DNA of 64,000 bases. It comes from Pedobacter aquae. GTDB lineage: Bacteria > Bacteroidota > Bacteroidia > Sphingobacteriales > Sphingobacteriaceae. The notes under the pieces were generated by a model. The model did not search any database. It was not told the origin of the DNA and saw only the letters and a program-made list of their open reading frames with translations. The stretch lies in NCBI RefSeq assembly GCF_008195825.1, contig NZ_CP043329.1, positions 1,674,001-1,738,000 of the forward strand, written 5' to 3'. Numbering within the stretch: position 1 is the stretch's first letter; every line of letters starts with the position of its first letter. Below are positions 1 through 8,394 of this stretch, in pieces. Both the position numbers and the translations under genes were made by a program.

Positions 1-1
1 C

Positions 2-598
2 ATCCTTTCAGACGAAATTTACGAGCACATTAACTTTGTTGGTGGCCATGCTTCTATAGCAGAGTTTCCATCGGTAAAAGAAAGAGTCATTGTTGTTAAC
101 GGTTTCTCTAAAGGTTTCGCCATGACAGGTTGGAGATTGGGTTACTTAGCTGCAAGCAAAGAAATTGCTGCTGCTACAGATAAATTACAAGGCCAAACGA
201 CTTCTGGGACTTGTTCTATAACACAAAAAGCAGGCTTAGCAGCTTTATTAGGCGGCTTAGAAACTGTACACCAAATGCGTGACGCTTTCTTAACAAGACG
301 CGATTTAGTTTTTGGTTTACTTTCTCAAATACCTGGTGTTAAGGTAAACTTACCAGAAGGTGCTTTCTATTTCTTCCCAGATGTTTCTTCTTTCTTTGGT
401 AAAACAACCGAAGAAGGCAATGTCATTAGCAATGCAGATGATCTTTGTATTTACATCTTAAACGAAGCACATGTATCAACCGTAACTGGCGAAGCTTTTG
501 GTAATCCAGATTGTATCCGTATTTCTTACGCAGCATCTGAAGAAGAATTAAAAGACGCTTGTAGCAAAATTACAGCCGCTTTAGCTAAATTAAAGTAA
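2..598 (+). CDS. PLP-dependent aminotransferase (aspartate aminotransferase family), 5' end cut by window
   Basis: This is the C-terminal half of a fold-type I aminotransferase, which moves an amino group between an amino acid and a 2-oxo acid in the cytoplasm. The frame is open from base 2, so the start lies outside the window; 198 residues are visible. The visible part holds the D-E-I-Y segment whose Asp and Tyr contact PLP (visible residues 4-7) and the PLP lysine in N-G-F-S-K (visible Lys37), followed by T-G-W-R-L-G-Y, typical of the aspartate aminotransferase Ib group. The substrate cannot be fixed from this fragment; aspartate is the likeliest. A strong terminator follows 25 bases after the stop. 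Confidence 0.9.
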   Translation: MLSDEIYEHINFVGGHASIAEFPSVKERVIVVNGFSKGFAMTGWRLGYLAASKEIAAATDKLQGQTTSGTCSITQKAGLAALLGGLETVHQMRDAFLTRRDLVFGLLSQIPGVKVNLPEGAFYFFPDVSSFFGKTTEEGNVISNADDLCIYILNEAHVSTVTGEAFGNPDCIRISYAASEEELKDACSKITAALAKLK

Positions 599-621
599 GC
601 TATAATTATATAAAATTTTAG

Positions 622-649
622 GAGAGGGTAATTTTTACCCTCTTTTTTT
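622..649 (+). terminator. Rho-independent terminator after the aminotransferase gene
   Basis: The hairpin has the stem GAGGGTAA / TTACCCTC (624-631 with 635-642), a 3-base loop and a run of seven T. It lies 25 bases past the aminotransferase stop codon. Confidence 0.85.
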
Positions 650-669
650 GTGCTTAATTTTTAATTAGA

Positions 670-722
670 AAAGCAATGCTAGTACTACTATTAACCGATA
701 GTCCGGTGCTTTGCTTTATTTT
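670..722 (+). other. Imperfect hairpin in a 305-base gene-free gap
   Basis: AAAGCAATGC (670-679) pairs with GCTTTGCTTT (708-717) with one mismatch, and ACTAT / ATAGT (687-691 with 698-702) forms an inner stem; ATTTTT follows. It could be a second terminator, a small RNA end, or a leftover of a mobile element. The remainder of the gap (650-903) shows no open frame or recognisable motif. Confidence 0.4.
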
Positions 723-903
723 TGCCATTTAAGTCATCATGTAAAAAAAAATTAAGCTAGGCAAAAGATACCGCTGCCGCCCCGGTTTATTTGGATTAGG
801 TTATTGCTATTAAATCATTAGCACTTTTGTTAGAAGTCATAAGAGAAAGTTTTGTTGACTATCAAAGTAAATCTCTAGTTTAGCGTAACAAATTATTATA
901 GTA

Positions 904-1611
904 TTGAAAATAATAACATGGAACTGTAATGGAGCTTTCAGAAAAAAATTTGATACTCTCTTAGATTATGATGCGGATCTTCTTATCATTCAAGAATGTG
1001 AAAATCCACTTGAATCATTAAACTATGATTATCAAAATTGGGCTAAAAATCATCTTTGGATTGGTGATACTAAAAATAAGGGATTAGGAGTATTTGCTAA
1101 ACCAGAAATAACTCTTAAAAAATTAGATTGGACAAATAGTTTCAAAAATCATACTGTAAAGCATTTTTTACCCTGTAAAATAGATGATGAATTTGATCTT
1201 CTTGCTGTTTGGACTCATAAAAACAATTCTCCAAATTTTGGATATATAGGTCAAATATGGAAATATTTACAAGTTAACAAACATAGAATAAATAAAACTA
1301 TTATAGCTGGAGATTTTAATAGCAATACTAAATGGGATGAATGGGACCGCTGGTGGAATCATTCTGACGTAGTAGAAGAACTAAAACATCTTGGTATTGA
1401 AAGTATTTATCACAAGTTAACGGAAGAAGAACAAGGTAAAGAATCTAACCCGACTCTTTATTTTCAACGTAAATTATCAAGACCTTACCACATTGACTAT
1501 ATTTTCGCTTTTAAAGAAATTATTGAAAGAACGACTACATTTAAAATTGGAGAAGTATCTAAATGGATTAAATTAAGCGATCATATGCCTATTTTCCATG
1601 AGTTTATTTAG
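904..1611 (+). CDS. Endonuclease/exonuclease/phosphatase (DNase I-like) family protein
   Basis: This is a 235-residue metal-dependent phosphodiesterase-fold protein. The family signatures are in order: W-N-C-N near residue 6, Glu31 in Q-E-C-E, G-D-F-N at 136-139 and the C-terminal S-D-H at 225-227. It has no signal peptide, so it is probably cytoplasmic. The start is TTG: the first residues M-K-I-I-T-W-N are where this family begins, an in-frame TAA lies at 886-888, and no ATG is available. The gene stands alone, with about 300 gene-free bases before it and a converging permease gene after it, and looks more AT-rich than its neighbours, which hints at acquisition by transfer. The substrate (DNA, RNA or a small phosphodiester) is unknown. 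Confidence 0.85.
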   Translation: MKIITWNCNGAFRKKFDTLLDYDADLLIIQECENPLESLNYDYQNWAKNHLWIGDTKNKGLGVFAKPEITLKKLDWTNSFKNHTVKHFLPCKIDDEFDLLAVWTHKNNSPNFGYIGQIWKYLQVNKHRINKTIIAGDFNSNTKWDEWDRWWNHSDVVEELKHLGIESIYHKLTEEEQGKESNPTLYFQRKLSRPYHIDYIFAFKEIIERTTTFKIGEVSKWIKLSDHMPIFHEFI

Positions 1612-1636
1612 TCTTTATTTTATCAATAGTCAATTA

Positions 1637-2884
1637 CTATTTAGACCTAATCGCCTCAACAGGATCTAATCTGGCAGCAGAAAATGCTGGCCAAAAACCA
1701 GAAATCACACCAATGATGATAGAAATTGAAATTCCTCTTATAATATTCCCCATATTCAAGACAATTTCAAAATCGAAACCATACGTGGCTATTAAGGTTA
1801 AAGCATAAACCACCGCCAAACCTAGTAAACCACCAATTAATGATAATGCAATAGCTTCAAACAAAAACTGCATCAGAATAAAATAGTTCTTAGCACCTAA
1901 AGATTTTTGTATGCCTATAATATTAGTTCGTTCTTTAACAGAAACAAACATGATGTTGGCTATACCAAAACCTCCTACTAAAATAGAGAAACCACCAATA
2001 ATCCAACCGGCTACGTTTACTATGGCAAACATTTGATCTAATTGGCCAGATAAAATAGTGGTTTTATTTAAAGCGAAATTATCATCCTCAACCGGGCTTA
2101 ACCTTCTAATAGAGCGCATAATCCCTTGCAATTCACTTTCTACATCTTCTACGGCTACGTTTTCTTTACCTCTTATAGCTATTTGTGGCCCATAGTTATC
2201 TCCTTCAACATCGATAACGTTTCTGGCAAAATTTAAGGGTAATAGCAATAATTTATCAGCGGTAACACCCAGCATATCCTCACCTTCTTTAGCAAAAACG
2301 CCAATTATCTGTACATTTCTGCCTAAAACTTTTATTTGCTTTCCGGTTGCGCTTTGGTTAGGGAATAAACCTTCGGCAATATCGGCACCAATTAAGCAAA
2401 CTGCATTACCACTTCCAGATTCTCCTTCGGTAAAATATCTACCCTCTGTTAAATCAAAACTCCATGTCTTATCATATTCGTGTGAAGCAGCAGAAACCTC
2501 TACGCCTTCTATACTATTGCTTCTATATTTTAATGTTCTATTTGATAAACCAATCTGATAAGAAATACCATCAGCTAAAGTTACTCGCTCTTTTAAAGCT
2601 TCATAATCTCTTAAACTAGCATTTGGTCTTTGCATATATTTCCACCATGGGTAATCGCCAAAACCACCCCAAGGCCATTTCTGCACAAATACGGTTTTAC
2701 TTCCTAATTTATCTACACTTTCCTGTAAATTACCCCTAAAAGTATCTACCGCAGCAAAAACAGTGATAATGGTAAAAATACCAATAGTGATACCTAGTAA
2801 AGATAAAAAGGTACGTGTACGGTTCTGTCTTAAGGCATCGTAAGCAAAAAGAAAGCTTTCTTTAAAAAGTTTTAAAAACAACAT
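1637..2884 (-). CDS. ABC transporter permease, MacB/FtsX type
   Basis: This is an inner-membrane permease of 415 residues with the MacB architecture: one transmembrane helix near residues 20-45 (preceded by the R-T-R-T-F-L-S-L-L-G-I segment typical of the family), a large periplasmic core domain, and three helices in the C-terminal FtsX domain (about 285-405). The conserved V-K-E-R-T-N-I-I-G-I-Q-K-S-L-G-A segment couples to the ATPase. No ATPase gene is adjacent; the MacB/LolD-like ATPase at 6523-7236 is a plausible partner. It probably exports a substrate or works on lipoproteins by mechanotransmission. It is divergent from queA. Confidence 0.9.
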   Translation of the reverse strand: MLFLKLFKESFLFAYDALRQNRTRTFLSLLGITIGIFTIITVFAAVDTFRGNLQESVDKLGSKTVFVQKWPWGGFGDYPWWKYMQRPNASLRDYEALKERVTLADGISYQIGLSNRTLKYRSNSIEGVEVSAASHEYDKTWSFDLTEGRYFTEGESGSGNAVCLIGADIAEGLFPNQSATGKQIKVLGRNVQIIGVFAKEGEDMLGVTADKLLLLPLNFARNVIDVEGDNYGPQIAIRGKENVAVEDVESELQGIMRSIRRLSPVEDDNFALNKTTILSGQLDQMFAIVNVAGWIIGGFSILVGGFGIANIMFVSVKERTNIIGIQKSLGAKNYFILMQFLFEAIALSLIGGLLGLAVVYALTLIATYGFDFEIVLNMGNIIRGISISIIIGVISGFWPAFSAARLDPVEAIRSK

Positions 2885-2987
2885 ATGGTATAAGACAGTT
2901 TAAAAGATGAAAAGTTACAGTTTTTAATTATTAAATTTCACAAAATAGCGGTTTAATAGGGCATTATTTTATTGAATTTATTTTTCC

Positions 2988-2995
2988 TAAATTTG
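2988..2995 (+). promoter_or_regulatory. Bacteroidota -7 promoter element (TAnnTTTG) for queA
   Basis: TAAATTTG matches the Bacteroidota -7 consensus and lies 26 bases before the queA start. No TTG sits at the usual -33 distance, so only the -7 half is supported. Confidence 0.5.
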
Positions 2996-3021
2996 CGCTC
3001 CAAATATTTGTTTCAAAACAT

Positions 3022-4071
3022 ATGAAATTATCACAATTTAAATTCCATTTACCAGAATCTCTTATTGCTCATCACCCGGCAGAAACCCGCGATGAGTCTC
3101 GTTTAATGGTTCTAGACAAAAAAACAGGACATATAGAGCATAAGCTTTTTAAAGACGTATTGGGTTATTTTGAGGAAAAAGATGTGATGATTTTGAATAA
3201 CACTAAAGTTTTTCCTGCCCGTTTATATGGTAATAAAGAAAAAACTGGTGCCACTATAGAAGTTTTCTTATTAAGAGAGCTAAATAAAGAGTTAAGATTA
3301 TGGGATGTTTTAGTAGATCCTGCTAGAAAAATTAGAGTTGGTAATAAATTATACTTTGGCGATGATGACTTATTAGTTGCTGAGGTTGTTGATAATACCA
3401 CGTCTAGAGGTAGAACTATTCGCTTCTTATTTGATGGTACTGATGAAGAATTCCGTCAGAATATTGAAATTTTAGGTGAAACACCTCTTCCTAAATACAT
3501 CAAACGTAAGCCTACTGCAGAAGATAAAGAGCGTTACCAAACTATTTTTGCTAAAAATGAAGGCGCTGTTGCGGCACCAACCGCAGGTTTACACTTTAGT
3601 AGAGAGTTATTAAAAAGACTAGAACTTAAAGGTATAGAATTTGCAGAAGTAACTTTACACATTGGTTTAGGTACTTTTAGACAAGTTGAGGTTGAGGATT
3701 TAACCAAACACAAAATGGATTCTGAGCAAATCATCATCACCCAAAAAGATGCTGATATTGTAAATAAAGGTATTGCAGACAAAAGAAAAGTTTGTGCTGT
3801 TGGTACAACTGTAATGAGATCTATAGAATCTGCAGTTTCTGCAAGTCATACTTTAAAACCAATTAACGATTGGACATCAAAATTCATTTTCCCACCTTAC
3901 GATTTTAGTATTGCAAATTGCATGATTACTAATTTCCACACACCAGAATCAACATTATTAATGATGATTGCTGCATTTGGCGGTTATGAAAATGTAATGA
4001 ATGCTTACGAAGTTGCTGTAAAAGAAAAATATAGATTTTACAGTTATGGAGATGCCATGCTGATTATCTAA
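3022..4071 (+). CDS. queA: tRNA preQ1(34) S-adenosylmethionine ribosyltransferase-isomerase
   Basis: QueA transfers and isomerises the ribosyl part of SAM onto preQ1 at wobble position 34 of tRNA, giving epoxyqueuosine. The protein has 349 residues, the usual length, and begins with the family's K-L-S-Q-F-K-F-x-L-P start. Conserved blocks include [17 protein letters not shown] and H-I-G-L-G-T-F. It is monocistronic, with its own promoter and terminator. The enzyme for the next step, QueG, is in this window at 15249-16184 but not adjacent. Confidence 0.97.
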   Translation: MKLSQFKFHLPESLIAHHPAETRDESRLMVLDKKTGHIEHKLFKDVLGYFEEKDVMILNNTKVFPARLYGNKEKTGATIEVFLLRELNKELRLWDVLVDPARKIRVGNKLYFGDDDLLVAEVVDNTTSRGRTIRFLFDGTDEEFRQNIEILGETPLPKYIKRKPTAEDKERYQTIFAKNEGAVAAPTAGLHFSRELLKRLELKGIEFAEVTLHIGLGTFRQVEVEDLTKHKMDSEQIIITQKDADIVNKGIADKRKVCAVGTTVMRSIESAVSASHTLKPINDWTSKFIFPPYDFSIANCMITNFHTPESTLLMMIAAFGGYENVMNAYEVAVKEKYRFYSYGDAMLII

Positions 4072-4093
4072 ACATAAGATATCAAACATATTT

Positions 4094-4139
4094 AAAACGA
4101 TGAATAGCAAGCTTTGGCAAAATTATTCATCGTTTTTTT
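4094..4139 (+). terminator. Terminator after queA
   Basis: A 13-bp stem, AAAACGATGAATA pairing with TATTCATCGTTTT, encloses a 17-base loop that can itself pair and is followed by a T run. It lies 23 bases past the queA stop. Confidence 0.8.
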
Positions 4140-4161
4140 ATTTATAAAGCTTTAACTCAAC

Positions 4162-4851
4162 ATGAGCAAAAATCAGTTTTATGCCATTATTGTAGCTGGT
4201 GGTTCTGGTAAAAGAATGAACAGCCAAACACCTAAGCAATTTTTACTGTTAAAAGGCAAGCCAATTTTAATGCTGAGTATAGAAAAGTTTTACCAAAGCA
4301 AATATCAACCAAAAATTATAGTTGTTTTAGCAGAACAAGAACAGCAAACCTGGCATAAACTTGTACAAGAATATCATTTCAATATCCCGCATGAAGTGGT
4401 AAGTGGCGGTACAGAAAGATTTCATTCTGTAAAAAATGCGCTTAGCCCAATAGCAGATAAACAAAGTATTATTGCAATACATGATGCTGTTAGACCATTA
4501 GTAAGCATCCAAACTATTGATAATTGCTATGAAAAGGCAATTTCTACAGGTAATGCTATTGCAGCTACACTGTCTAAAGATTCTGTTAGGGTACAAGAAG
4601 GAAATAAAAACAAGGCGATTGCCAGAAATCAGGTTTATTTGGTTCAAACGCCACAAACATTTCAATATCCACAGCTTGAAAAAGCTTATCAGCAAGATTT
4701 TGAAAGCTTTTTTACAGATGATGCCTCTCTTGTTGAAAAAGCTGGCTATACCATTAATTTATGTAATGGCGATGAGTTTAATTTTAAAATTACCTTTCCA
4801 GAAGATATTACATTAGCAGAAGCAATTTTAAATAAACCAGCTTATGAATAA
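4162..4851 (+). CDS. ispD: 2-C-methyl-D-erythritol 4-phosphate cytidylyltransferase
   Basis: IspD joins CTP and methylerythritol phosphate in the non-mevalonate isoprenoid pathway. It has 229 residues, normal for the family. The nucleotide loop A-G-G-S-G-K-R is at 12-18, P-K-Q-F at 24-27, S-G-G-T-E-R-F at 81-87 and H-D-A-V-R-P at 107-112. It overlaps the next gene by 8 bases, so the two are probably co-transcribed and translationally coupled. Confidence 0.96.
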   Translation: MSKNQFYAIIVAGGSGKRMNSQTPKQFLLLKGKPILMLSIEKFYQSKYQPKIIVVLAEQEQQTWHKLVQEYHFNIPHEVVSGGTERFHSVKNALSPIADKQSIIAIHDAVRPLVSIQTIDNCYEKAISTGNAIAATLSKDSVRVQEGNKNKAIARNQVYLVQTPQTFQYPQLEKAYQQDFESFFTDDASLVEKAGYTINLCNGDEFNFKITFPEDITLAEAILNKPAYE

Positions 4852-5206
4852 AAATTTTAAATTTTATGCTATAAGTGCTACCATAGCTTTGTTGATTCAT
4901 TTTAGTTTACGCTTTATACCAGCAGAGTTTTATAAACTTATACAACCTTATTTATTAGCTTTCTATTTTGCAGCTATAAGCTTTTATTTATACCTCAAAA
5001 CAAAGCAACTTCAGCTGGTTAACTATTTGAAATTAGTAGCTTATTATATTGCTTTATATATCATCATTTCATTTATAGAGCTTATTCTAGGTATTCCTCA
5101 CCCCTATCTGATAGCAGAAATATTTATCCAAATAGCGCTATGTGGAACTGCTGTTTTAATTGGATTTGGACTGGCTTTTATAAAAGATAGGTTAACGGTA
5201 AAATAA
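4844..5206 (+). CDS. Small integral membrane protein of unknown function
   Basis: This is a 120-residue, very hydrophobic protein with about four predicted membrane helices (roughly 7-27, 33-52, 58-80 and 88-112) and a basic C-terminal tail. I do not recognise a family. The ATG overlaps the end of ispD by 8 bases, which suggests coupled translation but says little about function. A terminator follows. Confidence 0.7.
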   Translation: MNKNFKFYAISATIALLIHFSLRFIPAEFYKLIQPYLLAFYFAAISFYLYLKTKQLQLVNYLKLVAYYIALYIIISFIELILGIPHPYLIAEIFIQIALCGTAVLIGFGLAFIKDRLTVK

Positions 5207-5230
5207 TTTGATAGGCACCATTTACTTAAT

Positions 5231-5261
5231 AAAAAAGCGAGGTTTTTTGCCTCGCTTTTTT
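5231..5261. terminator. Bidirectional terminator between the ispD operon and the 49-aa membrane peptide gene
   Basis: AAAAAAGCGAGG pairs with CCTCGCTTTTTT around a 7-base T-rich loop. The T run on both strands allows it to end the converging transcripts on either side. Confidence 0.8.
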
Positions 5262-5279
5262 ATGGTTATACTATTTTTA

Positions 5280-5429
5280 TCAAGCGCCTCTTATAATCCT
5301 TAGAAGAATAGCTATAACTGCAATTACCAATAAGATATGAATTAATCCTCCACCAAAAGGTGATACAAATGCTCCAAAAATCCAGATTATAACCAATATA
5401 ACTGCGATTAAATAAAGTAAATTTCCCAT
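5280..5429 (-). CDS. lmo0937-type (DUF5670-like) small membrane protein, 49 residues
   Basis: This short gene is read from an ATG at 5429 to a TGA at 5280-5282. The peptide begins M-G-N-L-L-Y, has two hydrophobic helices separated by F-V-S-P-F-G-G-G, and ends R-I-I-R-G-A. That two-helix layout with a central glycine turn is what I know of the lmo0937 family of tiny membrane proteins common in Bacteroidota. A longer open frame overlaps it in another register but encodes no sensible protein. It sits between two terminators, so it is probably a single-gene transcript. Its function is unknown; relatives are often linked to envelope stress. Confidence 0.8.
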   Translation of the reverse strand: MGNLLYLIAVILVIIWIFGAFVSPFGGGLIHILLVIAVIAILLRIIRGA

Positions 5430-5580
5430 GTTCTTGTTTTTTATAGTGTAAAAATGTTTTGATAATTATATACATCTCACTAAACCAAAACCAGACCAAA
5501 AACCAAAATTTCTTAAATAGCAGTTAAAATTTAAGTTTAACAGATAAGTGGAAAATAAAATCGTATCATTTTATATACAA

Positions 5581-5605
5581 AAAAAGCCCGATTACCATCG
5601 GGCTT
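5581..5605 (-). terminator. Terminator after the DUF2795 gene
   Basis: On the minus strand AAGCCCGAT and ATCGGGCTT form a 9-bp stem with a 4-base loop, followed by a T run. It starts 4 bases past the stop codon. Confidence 0.85.
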
Positions 5606-5608
5606 CTT

Positions 5609-5830
5609 TTAGTATTCATCTTCGTTAAAGAAGAAGTCATCTTTTGTGGGATAATCCGGCCAAATCTCTTCAATGTTTTCATAGGGCTCGCCATCATCTT
5701 CTAGGGCTTGTAGATTTTCTATAACTTCTACAGGAGCTCCTGAGCGGATAGCGTAATCTATTAATTCGTCTTTAGTGGCTGGCCACGGAGCATCTTCTAA
5801 ATGAGAAGCTAATTCTAATGTCCAATACAT
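5609..5830 (-). CDS. DUF2795 domain-containing protein
   Basis: This is a 73-residue acidic protein strongly conserved in Bacteroidota. It starts M-Y-W-T-L-E-L-A-S, carries the block A-P-W-P-A-T-K-D-E-L-I-D-Y-A, and ends in the acidic-aromatic tail D-D-F-F-F-N-E-D-E-Y. The family has no known activity. It is transcribed alone, with a -7-type promoter 26 bases upstream and a terminator just downstream. Confidence 0.9.
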   Translation of the reverse strand: MYWTLELASHLEDAPWPATKDELIDYAIRSGAPVEVIENLQALEDDGEPYENIEEIWPDYPTKDDFFFNEDEY

Positions 5831-5855
5831 ATTTCTTAGAATTTTAATTTAATCG

Positions 5856-5863
5856 CAAAAGTA
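5856..5863 (-). promoter_or_regulatory. -7 promoter element for the DUF2795 gene
   Basis: On the minus strand this reads TACTTTTG, an exact TAnnTTTG match. It lies 25 bases before the start codon. No clear -33 TTG was found. Confidence 0.5.
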
Positions 5864-5903
5864 TATTAATAATTTATAGTTCCTAAAAAAGTTTTCAACA
5901 TTC

Positions 5904-6458
5904 TTAAACTCGTGGAATCCACTTGTTTTCTGTAATGCTATTATCCGCATTTACTTTCCTTGCTAAAGTGAACAAGTAATCAGACAAACGATTTAAATAT
6001 ATGGTTATTTTATCGTCAACAAAACTTTCTTCTGCCAAATGTACAACGTTACGTTCTGCCCTTCTGCAAACGCATCTGGCCAAATGGCAATAAGAAGAAG
6101 CTGTTAGGCCACCGGGTAAAATAAAATGTTTTAAAGGCTCTAAACTTTCATTCATTTTATCTATTTCACTTTCTAAAAGCGTAATATCTTCTTCATGCAA
6201 ATCCGGAATCTTCATTTTAGATTTTTCTGGATCAGAAGCCAACGAAGAGCCAATGGTAAATAATCTATCTTGAATTTCTTTTAGGGTAGCTTTGTCTTCT
6301 ATAGCAATGTCTTGGTCGCTTATTAAGCCTATATAAGAATTTAGCTCATCAACAGTTCCGTAAGACTCTATCCTGATATGGTGCTTAGGAACTCTAGTTC
6401 CGCCTATTAAAGAAGTATAACCCGTATCACCGGTTTTTGTGTATATTTTCATGCTCAT
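5904..6458 (-). CDS. Cob(I)yrinic acid a,c-diamide adenosyltransferase, PduO type
   Basis: The enzyme transfers the adenosyl group of ATP to cob(I)alamin, making coenzyme B12. It has 184 residues. The ATP-binding N-terminus T-K-T-G-D-T-G is at 7-13, and the signature R-x-x-C-R-R-A-E-R is at 128-136. A second ATG two codons in (6452) gives the more usual M-K-I-Y-T-K-T-G start and may be the true one. It follows an ABC ATPase gene by 64 bases on the same strand. No B12 riboswitch was seen. Confidence 0.93.
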   Translation of the reverse strand: MSMKIYTKTGDTGYTSLIGGTRVPKHHIRIESYGTVDELNSYIGLISDQDIAIEDKATLKEIQDRLFTIGSSLASDPEKSKMKIPDLHEEDITLLESEIDKMNESLEPLKHFILPGGLTASSYCHLARCVCRRAERNVVHLAEESFVDDKITIYLNRLSDYLFTLARKVNADNSITENKWIPRV

Positions 6459-6522
6459 TGTTTCTCTTAACTAAATAAAGCTTTTTTTGTTTAGAAAAAT
6501 GAACATATTATTAAAAATAAAC

Positions 6523-7236
6523 TTAAACTTTCTCTGCTACCGTCTTCACATCTTTGTTCTGGTAATCATCTTCAACCAAACCATCCCTCATTCTTACTAT
6601 ACGGTGTGCGTGTTGTGCGATATCCTCCTCATGAGTAACCAGAATAATGGTATTGCCTTTTGCATGTATCTCTTCTATCAAGCCCATAATTTCTATAGAT
6701 GTTTTAGTATCTAAATTACCGGTAGGCTCATCGGCTAAAATAATGGAAGGATTATTAATTAAAGCTCTGGCAACAGCCACACGCTGTCTTTGCCCTCCAG
6801 AAAGCTCATTTGGTTTATGATGTAATCTATTAGCTAAGCCAACATTGGTTAAGGCAACAGTTGCTCTATCATCTCTTTCTTTTTTAGAAACACCTGCATA
6901 AACCAATGGTAAAGCTACATTATCTTGTGCAGACGAACGAGGTAAAAGATTAAAAGTTTGAAATACAAAACCTATTTCTTTATTTCTTACTTCGGCAAGC
7001 TCGCTATCTGTCATTTGGCTTACATTAATTCCGTTTAAGATATACTCTCCTTTTGTAGGTGTGTCTAAGCAACCTAAAATATTCATTAAAGTAGATTTAC
7101 CAGAACCAGAAGGTCCCATTAAGGCAACAAACTCTCCTTTATTAATGGTTAATGTTACAGATTTTATAGCATGTATAGTTTCTGAACCTATAACGTATTT
7201 TCTTCCTATATCTGTAATGGTAATTAATGGCTGCAT
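6523..7236 (-). CDS. ABC transporter ATP-binding protein, MacB/LolD type
   Basis: This is a 237-residue ATPase. Walker [10 protein letters not shown] is at 41-49, the signature L-S-G-G-Q at 145-149 and the Walker B end A-D-E-P at about 168-171, followed by T-G-N-L-D-T, typical of the MacB/LolD/FtsE group. That group works with FtsX-like permeases, and one is encoded at 1637-2884, so they may form one exporter although the genes are 3.6 kb apart. A C-terminal extension of about 15 residues after the ATPase core is poorly conserved. Confidence 0.92.
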   Translation of the reverse strand: MQPLITITDIGRKYVIGSETIHAIKSVTLTINKGEFVALMGPSGSGKSTLMNILGCLDTPTKGEYILNGINVSQMTDSELAEVRNKEIGFVFQTFNLLPRSSAQDNVALPLVYAGVSKKERDDRATVALTNVGLANRLHHKPNELSGGQRQRVAVARALINNPSIILADEPTGNLDTKTSIEIMGLIEEIHAKGNTIILVTHEEDIAQHAHRIVRMRDGLVEDDYQNKDVKTVAEKV

Positions 7237-7281
7237 ATTGTTTGTATTTCCTATAAGACAAATTTTAGAAACTTTTGTTAC

Positions 7282-7308
7282 ACAAAAAAAGCCGGTTTTT
7301 CCGGCTTT
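7282..7308 (-). terminator. Terminator at the end of plsC-gatC
   Basis: On the minus strand AAAGCCGG and CCGGCTTT form the stem around a 5-base loop, followed by seven T. It overlaps the gatC stop codon. Confidence 0.85.
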
Positions 7309-7597
7309 ATTTTTCTATAACTTTAGAAACTTTAAAGTACTCTTCGTTTTTGAGTGGTGCGTTACTTAAAGCTTCTTCTCTACTTATTTCTTGTACTACT
7401 TGGTCTGGTCTTAAAACATTAACACGCTCATTCATATAAATAAGCGGCTCTACACCTGTGGTGTCTAATTCACCTAGTTTCTCCATAAAACTAAGAATCT
7501 CACTTAGTTCTTCAATAGACCTATTTTTTTCCTCCTCTGTTAATACTAAACGAGCTAAATGAGCTATTTTATCTACTGTTTCTCTATCAATTTTCAT
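7307..7597 (-). CDS. gatC: Asp-tRNA(Asn)/Glu-tRNA(Gln) amidotransferase subunit GatC
   Basis: GatC is the small scaffold subunit that holds GatA and GatB together in the amidotransferase that makes Gln-tRNA or Asn-tRNA. The protein has 96 residues, normal for GatC, with the family features H-L-A-R-L (near residues 13-17), V-E-P-L near 48-51, R-x-D near 63-65 and a late A-P-x-K-x-x-x-Y-F-x-V-x-K-V-I. GatA and GatB are not in the window, so the subunit genes are dispersed. It lies 9 bases after plsC and ends in a terminator. Confidence 0.95.
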   Translation of the reverse strand: MKIDRETVDKIAHLARLVLTEEEKNRSIEELSEILSFMEKLGELDTTGVEPLIYMNERVNVLRPDQVVQEISREEALSNAPLKNEEYFKVSKVIEK

Positions 7598-7606
7598 GAG
7601 AATAAG

Positions 7607-8353
7607 CTAAAAATCTTTGTATTTCTTGTAATTTAATGCCGAATGTACGATTTCAAAAACATTATTTTTAAGATTTTCTTCATCTTTTTCTGCTAAGGAT
7701 GCTGTATCTACCGGCTCATGAACAATTACTTCACATTTTCCGGGTTTAGAGCCAAAGCGTTTACCATCATCCCAAAGTATCTCCCAATTGTTTACAATAC
7801 TTACGGGCAGAATAGGAATCCCTAAACTAAGAGCTAATTTAAAAGGACCATTTTTGAACGGATGTAAAAGTGGTGGATACTCGTCTCCAATTTTACCTTC
7901 CGGGAAAATGATTAAAGATATTCCTTCTTTCAATCGTTCTTCGGCTTTTTTAAAAGCCTTATAGGATGATATTTTACTTTCCCTATTTACAGGTACATCA
8001 ATAGTTTTAAAATAAAGAGCCGTTAAAGGATTTTTAAGTAACTCATCCTTTCCCATAAAGAAAAAATTATTTTTCATGAGCATGGTAGCTGCTAAAATAT
8101 CTAGATTAGAAGAATGGTTGGCACAAACGATATAAGTTTTACTCCAATCCATTTTTACTTTAAATTGATATTCATACCTGATACCAGAAAAAAAACAGGC
8201 TAATTGTGCATTCCACTGTCTTATTTTATTGAGTTTGGGGTAGCTACGCTGATTTCTTGAATACCTATAAAGCAAGGGATACAAAAGAAAATAAAACAGC
8301 ACCACCATTAAATGGTAAAAATAGCGATGCAGCTGTTTCAAAATTTGTTTCAT
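7607..8353 (-). CDS. 1-acyl-sn-glycerol-3-phosphate acyltransferase (PlsC family)
   Basis: This membrane-bound acyltransferase of 248 residues probably acylates lysophosphatidic acid in phospholipid synthesis. The catalytic N-H-x4-D box is at His80/Asp85, and F-P-E-G is at 150-153. The residue after F-P-E-G is Lys, where Thr is usual. A hydrophobic segment at 10-30 anchors it. I chose the ATG at 8353 over an upstream in-frame TTG at 8362. It forms an operon with gatC and is divergent from trpS, with 41 bases between. Confidence 0.88.
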   Translation of the reverse strand: MKQILKQLHRYFYHLMVVLFYFLLYPLLYRYSRNQRSYPKLNKIRQWNAQLACFFSGIRYEYQFKVKMDWSKTYIVCANHSSNLDILAATMLMKNNFFFMGKDELLKNPLTALYFKTIDVPVNRESKISSYKAFKKAEERLKEGISLIIFPEGKIGDEYPPLLHPFKNGPFKLALSLGIPILPVSIVNNWEILWDDGKRFGSKPGKCEVIVHEPVDTASLAEKDEENLKNNVFEIVHSALNYKKYKDF

Positions 8354-8378
8354 CAATTTCAAAAATAGAAATTTTCTG

Positions 8379-8386
8379 TACTTTCG
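8379..8386 (+). promoter_or_regulatory. Possible -7 element for trpS
   Basis: TACTTTCG differs by one base from TAnnTTTG and ends 8 bases before the trpS ATG. If used, the transcript would have only a few leader bases. A one-mismatch site this close to the start is weak evidence. Confidence 0.3.
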
Positions 8387-8394
8387 TTGCCTAT

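Noticed and set aside
4498-4816. Two frames inside ispD (one per strand)
   Set aside because: Both lie wholly in ispD, which has all its motifs in the other frame.
5266-5499. 77-residue minus-strand frame
   Set aside because: It overlaps the 49-residue membrane peptide in another register and encodes an aromatic, low-quality sequence.
8354-8394. T-box or tryptophan attenuator before trpS
   Set aside because: The 41-base divergent gap has no room for either and no stem or terminator.
8257-8394. N-terminal extension of TrpS
   Set aside because: The 46 extra residues overlap plsC and do not resemble TrpS; the family start is at 8395.
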